A DNA stretch of 64,000 bases from Thelephora terrestris (taxonomy: Eukaryota; Basidiomycota; Agaricomycetes; Thelephorales; Thelephoraceae), in NCBI GenBank assembly GCA_015956445.1, contig WIUZ02000012.1, positions 1,054,001 through 1,118,000 on the forward strand, given 5' to 3'. Positions 45,603-56,456 of the stretch are shown here, piece by piece. Within the stretch, counting starts at the first letter, position 1, and every line of letters starts with the position of its first letter. Both the position numbers and the translations under genes were made by a program. A model generated the notes under the pieces. It ran no database searches and had not been told where the DNA came from. It worked only from the letters and a program-made list of their open reading frames with translations.

Positions 45603-46685
45603 TGAAGGGGTGGAAAATAGAAATTTTGACATACTGGATTTGAACAGGAAAGAGAGATTAGTTCATCGATTGAAGTGACAGGCAGATAAGCGAGCGACAT
45701 ATGGTGGTAAGACAGTTTCTCCACTGTGGAGACTCATGCCCACAATAGATCCCTCCTGAACAAGTAGGCAAGGTGGATGTGAGGCCCAAAGAGTCCAGTG
45801 TTAAGAAAGAAGGGACGGATTGAGGGATTGAAAGCCAGGAGGTGCCAGAAGAAATGGCGTGGAAGGGAAAAGAGAGGGTGGGAGGTAGAGATTCACTGGG
45901 GGCAAGGGCACCTGGAATCAATGATTACATCTTGATTACATGGTGAGCTCATGTGCACTTTGCAATAATTGTAATCACTGATTTCAGGTTGATTACATTT
46001 CAAATGTTACCTTGACATGTAATCCAACCAATGTCCACTAATTCCATCTGAAATGTTCTCAACAAATGTTTCTGGGATGTTTTTGACATGTCAGCAAAAA
46101 TTACATTGCAATGTAATCAACATTCTCTCAATTGTCTGAGATGTAATCTAAATGCGCTCAAAAACATGAGATGTTTTCATAATGTACCCACTGGGCACAT
46201 TCAGGAAACATTGCTAGGGAACATTTTGAGGAAATTTCAAATGGAGTTGGTGGGCACAGTTGAATTACATGTCAAGTTAACATTTGAAATGCAATCAACC
46301 TGGAATCAGTGATTACAATTATTGCAAAGTGCACATGAGCTCACCATTTAATCAAGATGTAATCATTGATTCCAGGTGCCCTTGCCCCCAGTGAATCTCT
46401 ACCTCCCACCCTCTCTTTTCCCTTCCACGCCATTTCTTCTGGCACCTCCTGGCTTTCAATCCCTCAATCCGTCCCTTCTTTCTTAACACTGGACTCTTTG
46501 GGCCTCACATCCACCTCGCCTACTTGTTCAGGAGGGATCTATTGTGGGCATGAGTCTCCACAGTGGAGAAACCGTCTTACCACCATATGTCGCTCGCTTA
46601 TCTGCCTGTCACTTCAATCGATGAACTAATCTCTCTTTCCTGTTCAAATCCAGTATGTCAAAATTTCGATTTTCCACCCCTTCAG
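45603..46685. repeat. Large palindrome: inverted duplication around element P-H
   Basis: The flank 45603-45893 is repeated in inverse orientation at 46394-46685, nearly identical. Palindromic element P-H occupies the centre, so the whole 1.08 kb can fold back. The right arm continues into the promoter of the paralogue gene at 46.7 kb, so the left arm is the duplicated one. Confidence 0.85.
45894..46393. mobile_element. Palindromic CACTG element P-H (500 bp)
   Basis: Starts CACTGGGGGCAAGGGCACC and ends in the inverse. Same subfamily as P-G at 54144. Instead of a direct 3-bp duplication its flanks are inverse complements (AGAGATT left, AATCTCT right), because the flanking DNA itself is inverted. 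Confidence 0.85.
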
Positions 46686-47133
46686 GTCCTTATCCAGTAT
46701 TCCTGCTGGGATATACGGAATGTCCTGTACCGGACACTGGCTGGATCTGCCAATCCATCACCTTTTCCCCTACCCATCATCTTTTTTCTCTCCACATGAG
46801 GGCTTTCCCGTGGGAATGGCCCAGCCTTTATATAGCAAGCTGATTTCGCTGTCATCTTTTGCTCCCCAACCACCATCTTCCTCCTCATTGCTTCACCTCA
46901 GGGTTGACCCTTTGGTTGAGTTTTTGCTCTCCCCTCTGCTCCAATCACCCGATCCAGGGAAGACTTGTGCTCTCTACTCCTCCAGGACACACTGTTTACT
47001 TTTTTTATAGTGTACGATAGCGGTAAGTCATTTATGCTGTTAGCCTTCATTTGTCACTCACAATCAGCATCAGCTCAGGATTTTCAAATTTGGCAGCGAC
47101 TTGGTCTTGACACTCAAACAGGATTCTGCCTGT
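46686..47133 (+). promoter_or_regulatory. Promoter and 5' part of a paralogue gene, cut by F2-c
   Basis: Homologous to the upstream region at 36.9-37.3 kb (minus), including a CTTTATATAG box near 46835. The gene's continuation lies at 55168-55497, beyond the 8-kb F2-c insertion (target CCTGT). Confidence 0.55.
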
Positions 47134-48277
47134 TGTCAGGGCCACTCTACCCCAACAACTACCAGTGCACTGAGCCGACTCCACAGAGTACTCACTAGCC
47201 CAACTAGCTGTGAGAGAAAGATCACTTTTCTATTCTTCCGGTAGGTTGTCCGAGGTCACTACAAGTCAGGTCAAAATCCTAAAGAGAAACCCAACCTAAA
47301 CCGTACTTCGTTCGGTTTAACAGACAAGGGTTTATCCCTACAACAGGATTGATGACTCCACCAGGTGATTGACTGGACGCTCGAGGTGTTCTAATATGAA
47401 TGCTGGGATTCTTATAGTTATGAGGTGCAGTTGAGGCGCAGAGCGGGAGGGAGAGCAGATGGGGGATGCCTTGTGTTCAAACAAGAAACTCTGACTTGTC
47501 CTTAACTGCAACTGGGCTGAGAAGGGCAGAGGATTTCCTGAGGTAACAAAACTAAGGTACTACGATACAGCCACAGTTGCTACTTATACTAAAGGAGTGG
47601 CCATGACGTCAATACCCTAATATACCCTTATCAAGCCAGAACAAAGGGAGATGAGGAGTGTGAGAATGCTAAGTAAGGGAAGCGAACAAATATGATGCGT
47701 GGGAGAATAAAGGACAAAGGGCCTTACTAGCGTGTGAAGGGTTGCATAAGAGATAACGAATGTCCGCATGAAACATAGGGGTAAAGATAACACTAGTCCT
47801 AAAGAAAGAGGAGCATGGGGTCATGAAAGTTCATACCTGGGGATCACACCCAAGGGTCGGGTGAGAATCTTTTTGGATGCTTCCTTTGGAGAGGCCAAAG
47901 ATAGAGACCATTCAACATCCCTTGTTGTCTGTAGGCAGTAACAGCATCACAGACTAGTGGCAACCTCAATATACGTCCAAACACGAGGAGGTCGGGCCTA
48001 GACTCATGAGACATGAGGGATTACAGATTCACCGGCATTTCACGCTAACGGCTACTTCCACATTCGCTTGGCTAAACAAAAGGAGTCTAAGGCACTCCTT
48101 CCGAATAATGGCGATTCCTTCCTCCGGTTAGGAGACTGTGATGTGACTGTCAACGTGTGTGATCAGGGTCCAGGGTTGGTCATAATCGTGATGTCATAAA
48201 TGAGTCATCAAGGGTCGTAAGGGGGTCGTAAAGAGGTCATCAAGGTCATGAGACCTATTTTTAGTGTGCGCGTGTTC

Positions 48278-50694
48278 TGTGATGATTTCGCCGTTTACCC
48301 CCTTTCATTTCCTTTATTTAACGCCTCATCACCACTAAGTCAGTTGGTGCCCTGCCCTAAACACGGCGGTAAACTGTTTATTATGCAGTATGCCCTATGC
48401 TTAACGACTCAAAGTCCAATACGTGGAACGTGCTACTAGTCAAGATACCCCAGAAGACCCGAGGTATAATACGTGAACATGTACCGGCGGACCTTCATAC
48501 GAAGATCCCCCCTACCTGGCCCTCCGTTGCCCCTGAACGACTAGTAGATATTCAGGCTACCGACAACAAGGGATGTATTAATAAGTGTCGCGTGCTGACC
48601 TCTCGCAGAAGTCAACCGGCTTATTAATCTGACCCTTGGATTGGACTTATGAAAACCATTATGTTTTACGATTCATGGATCACGCGCAATAGACAAGAAA
48701 GAAGATTCATTGGAAACCAACAGTACAAAAGAGTTATCTAATCAATATCTCTTCGGATCCTTTGTACTACTTCCAATGCCGATCTCACCAACTCCTCATT
48801 CAACCAGTTCTGCTCCCGGATCTCGTTTGGGTCCACGTCCGACAAGTCATCGTAATCTGGAAGCTCCGTATCAGAGTTTGGTTCACTATCGGGAACGAAC
48901 TCGGCGTACGGATCATACTCCAAGGCAGGCCATTGACGGCGACTACCCCAAGGAGTAGAAACGAACTCAGGACGAGGAGTGTCCCTACGGACAACTCCCA
49001 CGTTCTGATAGAATTCGTCGCTCCCAATCTCAATGACCTCATCATCGATCGGAACCAACCTATTCTCGTGACGAACCAACAAACGAGCAGGCGGCGACTC
49101 AGCCCGATTAGGGATGATCGGCGACCCGGCCCGATGCGGAACTTCCAACTCCTCTTCTTCGACTTGAACCTCCGGCTCATTGCATCTCCTCTGAAGATCC
49201 CGGACTTCTCCGGTTAACTCGGAGACACGACGAGTAAGGCGGACCTAACAGGAACAGGGTTAGAAGATGACAACTATCTTCGATCCCAGTCCCAGTACCT
49301 TATCGTCTTCCAATTCCCCGGTCTTCGCAACGAGACTCCGGACCAAGTCCTTTAATGTGATCACCTCTCCCTAAAAGGAAATGTTGGGTTAGAGATGTCC
49401 AATATCTCCCGACCCCACATTTACCTTCAACCTGTCAATCGCCATACCGTGTTGCTCCTGCTCATCTTCAATCTTCAAGATGCCCTCGTGACATCCAAGG
49501 AACTCCTTCTCCAGCTTCTCAATCTCTTCTCGACGACCATCAACTCGCTCATTAACATGAGCAATCTCATCCATCAACATGGACCCAACGTTACCCGTAT
49601 GGATAACGCTGGCCTCCAACACGGAGTTGAAGGTCTCATTGGTCTCAGTGACGAACTCGACACCCCTGTTAAGGAGTTCAGTCGCATAGGGGTTCGTCTC
49701 GATACGTGCCAACTTGCGTCGAGACACCCTACGAGAAGCCTGGATAAAGTCCCTAAAACCTAAAGCGAAATGTCAGAAGACACGCCAAATATGTCAACCG
49801 ACATCCCAAACCTAAGTCGGTAAAACCCTCATTAGGATCGGCGGTGGCGGTCCGGTCCATGACATTTCCCAAAGTGGGATAAGGGCGGGAGGCATCACGA
49901 CGAGCGTGAGAGAAACGGTCGATGTTAAAGTTATTCTCCTGAACAGGAGAGTAGGAAGAGGAACGACGAGTGGGAACACGAGTAGAAGCACGAGGCATGT
50001 TGGCTGTGTGTAACAAAGGAGGGTTTGTTTAGAAACCCAGTCATCCAACCCCCTTTGGTTATATACCAAATGCCACGCCCCTTCCACGACTCAGGAGTTG
50101 AGTCATCATTTCTATTGTTTACTGCGCATGACCCACATGACATCATATGCCCCTATTTCTTAGTCATATGCTCCCCTTTTGCCATTGGCTGTTAGTCAGT
50201 CATACCCACATTCCTTCCGAACATTCCCAGGCTACGTCATGCTTTGTAATTGCTCTGTAATGCTCTCAAATTGCTATTGGCCGCCACACTTTCGTTTATC
50301 AGCTGATAATTTGTAGCATTAGTCACCACGTAACGCACAGACCATGCAGTGCTGTGCACGGACCATGTTTGTCTGTGTTTGTATCTTTAGGGTAGTTACA
50401 TGTCACTGTCACGTCACAAATCTAAGTAGTATATATACTCAGAGTAGTTTAGCCTGTACTCCTTAGATTTGTTATCATCAGACTCTCCGTGACCTCTACT
50501 GCTGTGTGCTTAGAGCAAGAGTGCCTGAAGACCCTTGTCTCCTTCTTTCTCCTCTTCTCCAATCTAAGTCTGTGAAGAGACTTCTGATATCCCTGGGTTT
50601 GCAACAGGGTTATAACTGTGTGTTTGACCCCTGCGTGTGAAAGGTTTGGATAGCAAGAGTGCTATTGAACTGTAGAGGTCGCGTCGGCCTGACA
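48278..50694 (-). mobile_element. F1 copy C4, complete, in the 5' region of F2-c
   Basis: 2417 bp in reverse orientation with a perfect 5-bp target duplication TGTTC (48273-48277 and 50695-50699). It separates the F2-c 5' region from its gene. Confidence 0.93.
48738..49998 (-). CDS. F1 gene, copy C4, intact
   Basis: Four exons, start MPRASTRVPTRRSSSYS at 49998 and end RRDID at 48738. All four exons are open, including the small exon 3 (about 49372-49301, GEVITLKDLVRSL). Intron 1 is of the GTTTGGGATG type, as in C1 and C3. See the copy at 43404 for the domain description. Confidence 0.75.
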
Positions 50695-51467
50695 TGTTCT
50701 AGGCATTCCAGAATGAAGTTCTTCCAAGGCCGTCCCGTGGGCCAAGGTGTCAGCTTGATGTAGTAAGCCAACAATGATGGTACAGGGGCAGAAGTTGATG
50801 TGACCCGGACCAATGAGGTGCGTCGAGGTAGGTCACGTGAAGGATCACTGATCTAGGCTATAAGAAGGACGTCTTCTTGGAGCCATCCTTGATCAGCAAC
50901 ACCAGCAACTTCTCCATCATCTTACCAACATGTTTTTCCCAAACAACCACACCTACAAAGTCGCCAACAGCATCTCCACCATCTCCTGTATCGACCACCG
51001 TGCCGCCAACCGCAAGACCTACACCAATGAGGTGGGGGTTCCCTATACCACTGATGAACAGGTATGGGGGAGAGCTAGAGCTTCTTGTGTTTGCACTAAC
51101 TCCTTCCTCTAGATAGAGGTCGTACATTCTTTGGCACAGATGTCGAGCTAGCGACTTCTAGATCTTGGAGGTTGTCAAGCAGGTGGACGCTGAACGTCTC
51201 AGGGAGATGATCCCACATTTGATGGGGTTAACCTGGGATGATGAGCTCTGGGTCCGGTCGATGATTGCCGAGAAGGTGATCTTCCAGATGTTGGGTAGGT
51301 TCGGGGAGTTGGAGCATCCAATCAAGAAGGAGCTCTGGTACACCCTGCAGAAGGGGATCTATGATCAGGACCTGTTGGAGCACGGGGCAACTGTTCCTCG
51401 GGCCGTCCGCCATGCTACCGCTTCTACCACGCTGTTGTGGTCGCTCGTTCAAGAGGGGGAAAGCCGG

Positions 51468-52585
51468 TGAACTAGCTGAACACTCCGGGTAGTCGGATAC
51501 CCTAAAAAGAGTGTACAAGCAGTTGAGTTGGGTACCAGTTGAGTGTTGAGTCCTGTACGACCACCGGAACAGAAGATCTGCTCAGAGATGCCCGAAGATG
51601 TCTGGAGAATCGCCGGGGAAGACCGCGACGACTAGAGTAAAGCGCGAGATTCGAGACAAAGCAGAGGGGGATAGGAACCGAGGTTGCGGAGAGTTGCGAT
51701 AGAGAATCACTGCGAAGTCGTACAGTAGCTGAGGTAGGCTTTGGTAGGAGCAAGAGATAAGACACAGAGAAGCCGAAAACTTGACTTGAGAACTGGAGAG
51801 CGAACCAGAGAACTGGAGAACTCGGACTGAAACTGAACTGGGGGATCTAAGTCGATGCATTCCAGGTTATCTAAGACACAGTATATAAAGGAAACCGAAG
51901 AATCTCCTAAATAAGCAGTGTCGAGATAGTCCGTGAGAGAGAAGGGGAACGGAAAAGCGAAACTAAGAGGAACTTGGTAAGAGGGGTAACTACTAGGGGG
52001 GGAAACGACGACGAAGGCTGGGTAACTACAGGGACGATGACGAAGGGGTGATGACAGCACGAGAGGAAGCCGCGTCATACAGGAGAAAATGCAGGGGAAC
52101 AGAAATCGAGAGCGGAAGATAGCAATGGAGGCAAATGCCCAGAGAACGGAACAGTGCAGGGAATGGAACTGATCGATCGACCGGGAAGTTCCGATCGATA
52201 AGGAATTGCGGGGACGAGAGCGCAGAACAATGGGATAACCAGAGATCGATGGCGGGAGGAATCGATAACGATAGATAGCGATGGCGAAGGGCTAGAACGA
52301 GAGTTGAAATGAGGATGAAAGGCGAGGGGAACGAGGCGTCGGGGATATCAGAGTTCCGGAGGGTCAGATAGTGTGTGGCAGATGGCAGAACGCGAGGATT
52401 CAAAACAGGGTTCCCGAGGGGAGGTGCGAAGCAGGGAAGAACGTCTGAGGAACAATAGAGGCGGTCCGGTGATCAGGGTGAAGGTTGCCTCGAGGCAGTC
52501 GCGAGGCCAAGAAGAGTCCGGAACTCAATGGAGTTGAACGACCAATAGGAAGGAATCGGAGATTGGGAGTTTCGACGTCACGACA
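51468..52585 (+). mobile_element. LTR3-2, probable solo LTR in F2-c
   Basis: 1118 bp, TGAACTAGCTG to GTCACGACA, flanked by CCGG on both sides (51464-51467 and 52586-52589). Internal TATA-like AGTATATAAAGG near 51875. Similar ends and layout to LTR3-1. Confidence 0.75.
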
Positions 52586-52905
52586 CCGGGTAGGTTTTCA
52601 GTTTGGATATTCGAGTATGACTCTCGACTAACCAAACGGCCTAGGTTGAACAATTGGAGCGTGAGGTGAAGGAAGCGAAGGCAGACGTCCTTCGTCTGTC
52701 GGCAGAGGGTCTCTTGATGCAGGAGACTATGGCCGCCTTCCAGAAGGGGACAAACGAGGCGTTAGAGGCGATGGTTGCTAACCACCAAGAGTTAGTCGCC
52801 AGCCTGAAGGTCCAGGACAACAACATCAGGAAGGCCTTGGACACGAGGGACGATCGCCTAAATAGGCACTCGAAGAAGATCGTCGTCCTACGCCACGCCT
52901 CCGGT

Positions 52906-53781
52906 CACTGGGGGCAAGGGGTGGTGTTCTGGTCCAGAACATTGCAAGTTCATTGCAAGGAAATGGACGATGTGCCTGGCACAAACTGACCCAGTACATC
53001 GCAAACACATTCTGAATTTTCCAGGCTGATTTCCTTGCAGTGTTCCAGGACAGAAAATGGTCAGTACATTCACAGTATTCCAGTGATGTTCCCATTAGGT
53101 AATCCATGGGTACACTCAGACTTTTCCCAAAGAAAGTAACCTCGACGTCGATGATCGGTGCATTTACAATTTTCCTGGTCAGGAAATTTTAAAATGCACC
53201 CAAACAGTGTTTTTGCAGTGTTCCGGGGTGGTACATCCAGAATGTACTGGTGCCGTCGACTGCAATGTACTGAGTTCAGAAAACACCAGGAACACTGCAG
53301 GAACACTGCAAGGAAACTGGAAAAACTGGGAACATCACAAGTTCATTCAAAATGTTCCTGGGTTTTCCAGTTTCCTTGCAGTGTTCCTGCAGTGTTCCTG
53401 GTGTTTTCTGAACTCAGTACATTGCAGTCGACGGCACCAGTACATTCTGGATGTACCACCCCGGAACACTGCAAAAACACTGTTTGGGTGCATTTTAAAT
53501 TTTCCTGACCAGGAAAATTGTAAATGCACCGATTGTCGACGTCGAGGTTACTTTCTTTGGGGAAAGTCTGAGTGTACCCATGGATTACCTAATGGGAACA
53601 TCACTGGAACATTGTGAATGTACTGACCAGTTTCTGTCCTGGAACACTGCAAGGAAATCAGCCTGGAAAATTCAGAATGTGTTTGCGATGTACTGGGTCA
53701 GTTTGTGCCAGGCACATCGTCCATTTCCTTGCAATGAACTTGCAATGTTCTGGACCAGAACACCACCCCTTGCCCCCAGTG
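52906..53781. mobile_element. Palindromic CACTG element P-F (876 bp)
   Basis: Starts CACTGGGGGCAAGGGGTGG and ends in the inverse, flanked by GGT on both sides. Arms of about 430 bp are nearly perfect inverted copies with a short loop near 53340. Repeated words are GTACATT/AATGTAC and ACACTGCA/TGCAGTGT, different from the other subfamilies. Confidence 0.9.
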
Positions 53782-54143
53782 GGTAGAGAATGTGGTTCCC
53801 GTCCCAACTCCGGCTCCAGCTTCTACCTTGGCCGAGTCCGACAAGGAGAACGGTTGTCGTTGCCCACTGCAGCCGATCCATCAGCTGGTGAAGATTGAGG
53901 ATGAGGTCATGGTCGTTGACTGGGCCGAAGATGTACCAAGGGTTGTGGAGGTATGTCTGGTGACTAAGGGGCAACGTTGCAAACGCTCTCGATGCCGTCT
54001 TGCTTATCGCATGGCTCCTTTGGCTAATCCTTACCTTCGACCAGTTGAGTCGGATGGTGACCAGTCTGGTCGAGGCGAGGGAAGAGGATTCCGATATTGG
54101 GTCAACCGTCCCAACCAACAGGTCGAGTTGGAGGTCCAGCGTA

Positions 54144-54644
54144 CACTGGGGGCAGGGGCACCTGGAATCTGTGATTACATCTTGATTACATTGTGAGTTC
54201 ATGTGCAATTTTCAATGATTGTAATCACCGATTCCAGGTTGATTATATTCCAAATGTTACCTTGACATGTGATTCAACTGTGCCCACCAACTCTATTTGA
54301 AATTTCCTCAACATGTTCTCAAGCAATGTTTCCTGAATGTGCCCAGTGGGCACATTGTGAAAACATCTCATGTTTTTGAGCGCATTTAGATTACATCTTG
54401 GACGATTGAAGAACATGTTGACTACATTGCAGTATCATTTTTGCCAACGGGTAAAGAACATCCCAGAAACATTTGTAGAGAACATTTCAAATGTAATTGG
54501 TGGACATTGGCTGGATTACATGTCAAGGTAACATTTGAAATGTGCTCAACCTGGAATCGGTGATTACAATCATTGAAAAGTGCACATGAACTCACCATGT
54601 AATCAAGATGTAATCACTGATTCCAGGTGCCCCTGCCCCCAGTG
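54144..54644. mobile_element. Palindromic CACTG element P-G (501 bp)
   Basis: Starts CACTGGGGGCAGGGGCACC and ends in the inverse, flanked by GTA on both sides. Same subfamily as P-H (GATTACAT/ATGTAATC words). Inserted in the last exon of the F2-c gene. Confidence 0.88.
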
Positions 54645-55167
54645 GTAGGCACCTCACTCGACTCGCAATACAGGATTCCGCCCAGGCCTCCAATGAGGGA
54701 GACAGAGGGTCTCTCTTCAACGACGTTGACAGCGCTGCCGAGCAGTCACCCAGTGATGGAGATGTGGGACCAAGTGTTCCGCAGTTCGGTGACATCTGGG
54801 AGGCTGATCAGTCCGCTTGAAGGAGTCTCTTCTTATTGGCTTGAACTAGACGTTCAGTTGAGCACGGAAGATGGTGACACCATGTTCGGAGAGATCCTCG
54901 CGAGGAGGGGCCGGTTCTTCAATCTCCGGGATGGAACATTGATGACCATGAGGCCTGCCGTAGATCGAGTTGACTTTTGAGGGGATGTTTATAAGCATTG
55001 TATAACCATGTCGTTTCGTAGTGCTGTGAATGAATTGCGCGTTTGTGTGTTTTGAATGATTGGTATGAAGGATAAGGAGTGCGAAGCATTCAAAACATAA
55101 GGAATGGTAAGAAGAGTTCGAAGAAAGAGCGTGTTATAAAAAATTTAAAAGTACCATGTTCCTGACA

Positions 55168-55497
55168 CCTGTGACCCTTCTCCCCAAACCATGGGAACAC
55201 CTTCCCAACCAAACCCCAGATGTGACGTTCTCTGGGATCACAACCTCACCCTTCCCCTCTCTAGCAATCCCATCCCTGGCACCCCTGCAGAAAATCCACG
55301 TGGCTTCCCTATACATTATTCTCAGCCGGAAAAGTATTGGTTGCCCTATCTCCCTGCTGTGACTTCGTCGCATTATCCAATCTTCAGAAACTATGAAGCA
55401 AAACCGTCAGTGTTGGCGGAACAAGGCAATTTTTTCATTGACCGCAAAACCTCGGACCTTTGGTCGAAGATTGAAAATGCCATCCTGACTCTGATAA
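55168..55497 (+). pseudogene. Fragment of the repeated unrecognised gene, cut on both sides
   Basis: Reads MGTPSQPNPRCDVLWDHN, PRGFPIHYSQPEKYWLPY and KTSDLWSKIENAILTLI, paralogous to the gene at 36851. Its 5' part lies at 46.7-47.1 kb on the other side of F2-c, and its 3' part is cut by the CACTG element at 55498. Confidence 0.55.
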
Positions 55498-55972
55498 CAC
55501 TGGGGACAAGGGGTTAAATACCCGGGGGTACATGCTGAACACATTGTGATCACAGTCAAAAAGTGATCACAATGTGCCCAGTGGGGGAAATTTGATTGCG
55601 ATCACAATATACACATCAATGTGAACTCAATGTGCCTGCTGTGCACATTTTAATTTCTTTCACAATGTTCCCATCCATGTGCTCACAATGTACCCAGCTC
55701 ATTACATAATAGTTTCTTTCACAATGTTGTCCACAATGTGTCCAGCATGTGGCTGAGCCACTCATTCAAACTTCTTTCACAAAGTATCCAGTGATGTGTC
55801 TAGAATGTGGACAGCCATACACATAGTGATTTCTTTGAAAGTTCATGGTGAAATCAAACAATATTGAGATTAAATTGTGATTACTTCAAAAAGAATCCCC
55901 TGGGGACATTATGGACACATCACTGGGTAATCTTTGAAAGAATTTTGAATGAGTGACTCAGCCACATGCTGT
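55498..55972. repeat. Truncated CACTG palindrome (P-A-like)
   Basis: Starts CACTGGGGACAAGGGGTTA. Its left arm and the beginning of its right arm (TGAATGAGTGACTCAGCCAC mirrors GTGGCTGAGCCACTCATTC) are present, but the rest is replaced by F1 copy C5. The missing remainder is not found on the far side at 60818, so DNA was lost. Confidence 0.7.
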
Positions 55973-56456
55973 GATGATTTCGCCGTTTACCCCCTTTTAT
56001 TTCCTTTATTTAACGCCTCATCACCACTAAGTCAGTTGGTGCCCTGCCCTAAACACGGCGGTAAACTGTTTATTATGCAGTATGCCCTATGCTTAACGAC
56101 TCAAAGTCCAATACGTGGAACGTGCTACTAGTCAAGATACCCCAGAAGACCCGAGGTATAATACGTGAACATGTACCGGCGGACCTTCATACGAAGATCC
56201 CCCCTACCTGGCCCTCCGTTGCCCCTGAACGACTAGTAGATATTCAGGCTACCGACAACAAGGGATGTATTAATAAGTGTCGCGTGCTGACCTCTCGCAG
56301 AAGTCAACCGGCTTATTAATCTGACCCTTGGATTGGACTTATGAAAACCATTATGCTTTACGACTCATGGATCACGGGCAATAGACAATATAGAAAATTC
56401 ATTGGAAGCCAACAGTACAAAAGAGTTATCTAATCAATATCTCTTCGGATCCTTTG

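Larger units (their letters stand above)
50930..54841 (+). pseudogene. F2 gene copy c, broken by LTR3 and two palindromes
   Basis: Exon 1 starts MFFPNNHTYKVANSIST at 50930. Exon 2 reads to GATVPRAVRHATASTTLLW and is hit at its 3' splice border by LTR3-2. Exon 3 (LEREVKEAKADVLRLSAEGL) resumes at about 52640. P-F and P-G interrupt exon 4. The last stretch ends early at EADQSA-stop instead of the longer tail of F2-b. An internal deletion of about 190 bp removes the Cys motif region. Confidence 0.75.
47134..55167 (+). mobile_element. F2-c: F2 element with four nested insertions
   Basis: Starts TGTCAGGGCCACTCTACC and ends TACCATGTTCCTGACA. Target duplication CCTGT is perfect (47129-47133 and 55168-55172). 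Nested inside are F1 copy C4, LTR3-2, and palindromes P-F and P-G. The core without them is about 3.1 kb; roughly 190 bp around the start of exon 4 are missing compared with F2-b. Confidence 0.88.

Noticed and set aside
48762-49217. Long antisense open frame over the last exon of F1 copies (for example MYYFQCRSHQLL...)
   Set aside because: It mirrors the coding strand codon by codon and lacks its own start context; the sense frame has splice sites, TATA box and consistent ends. It is a shadow.
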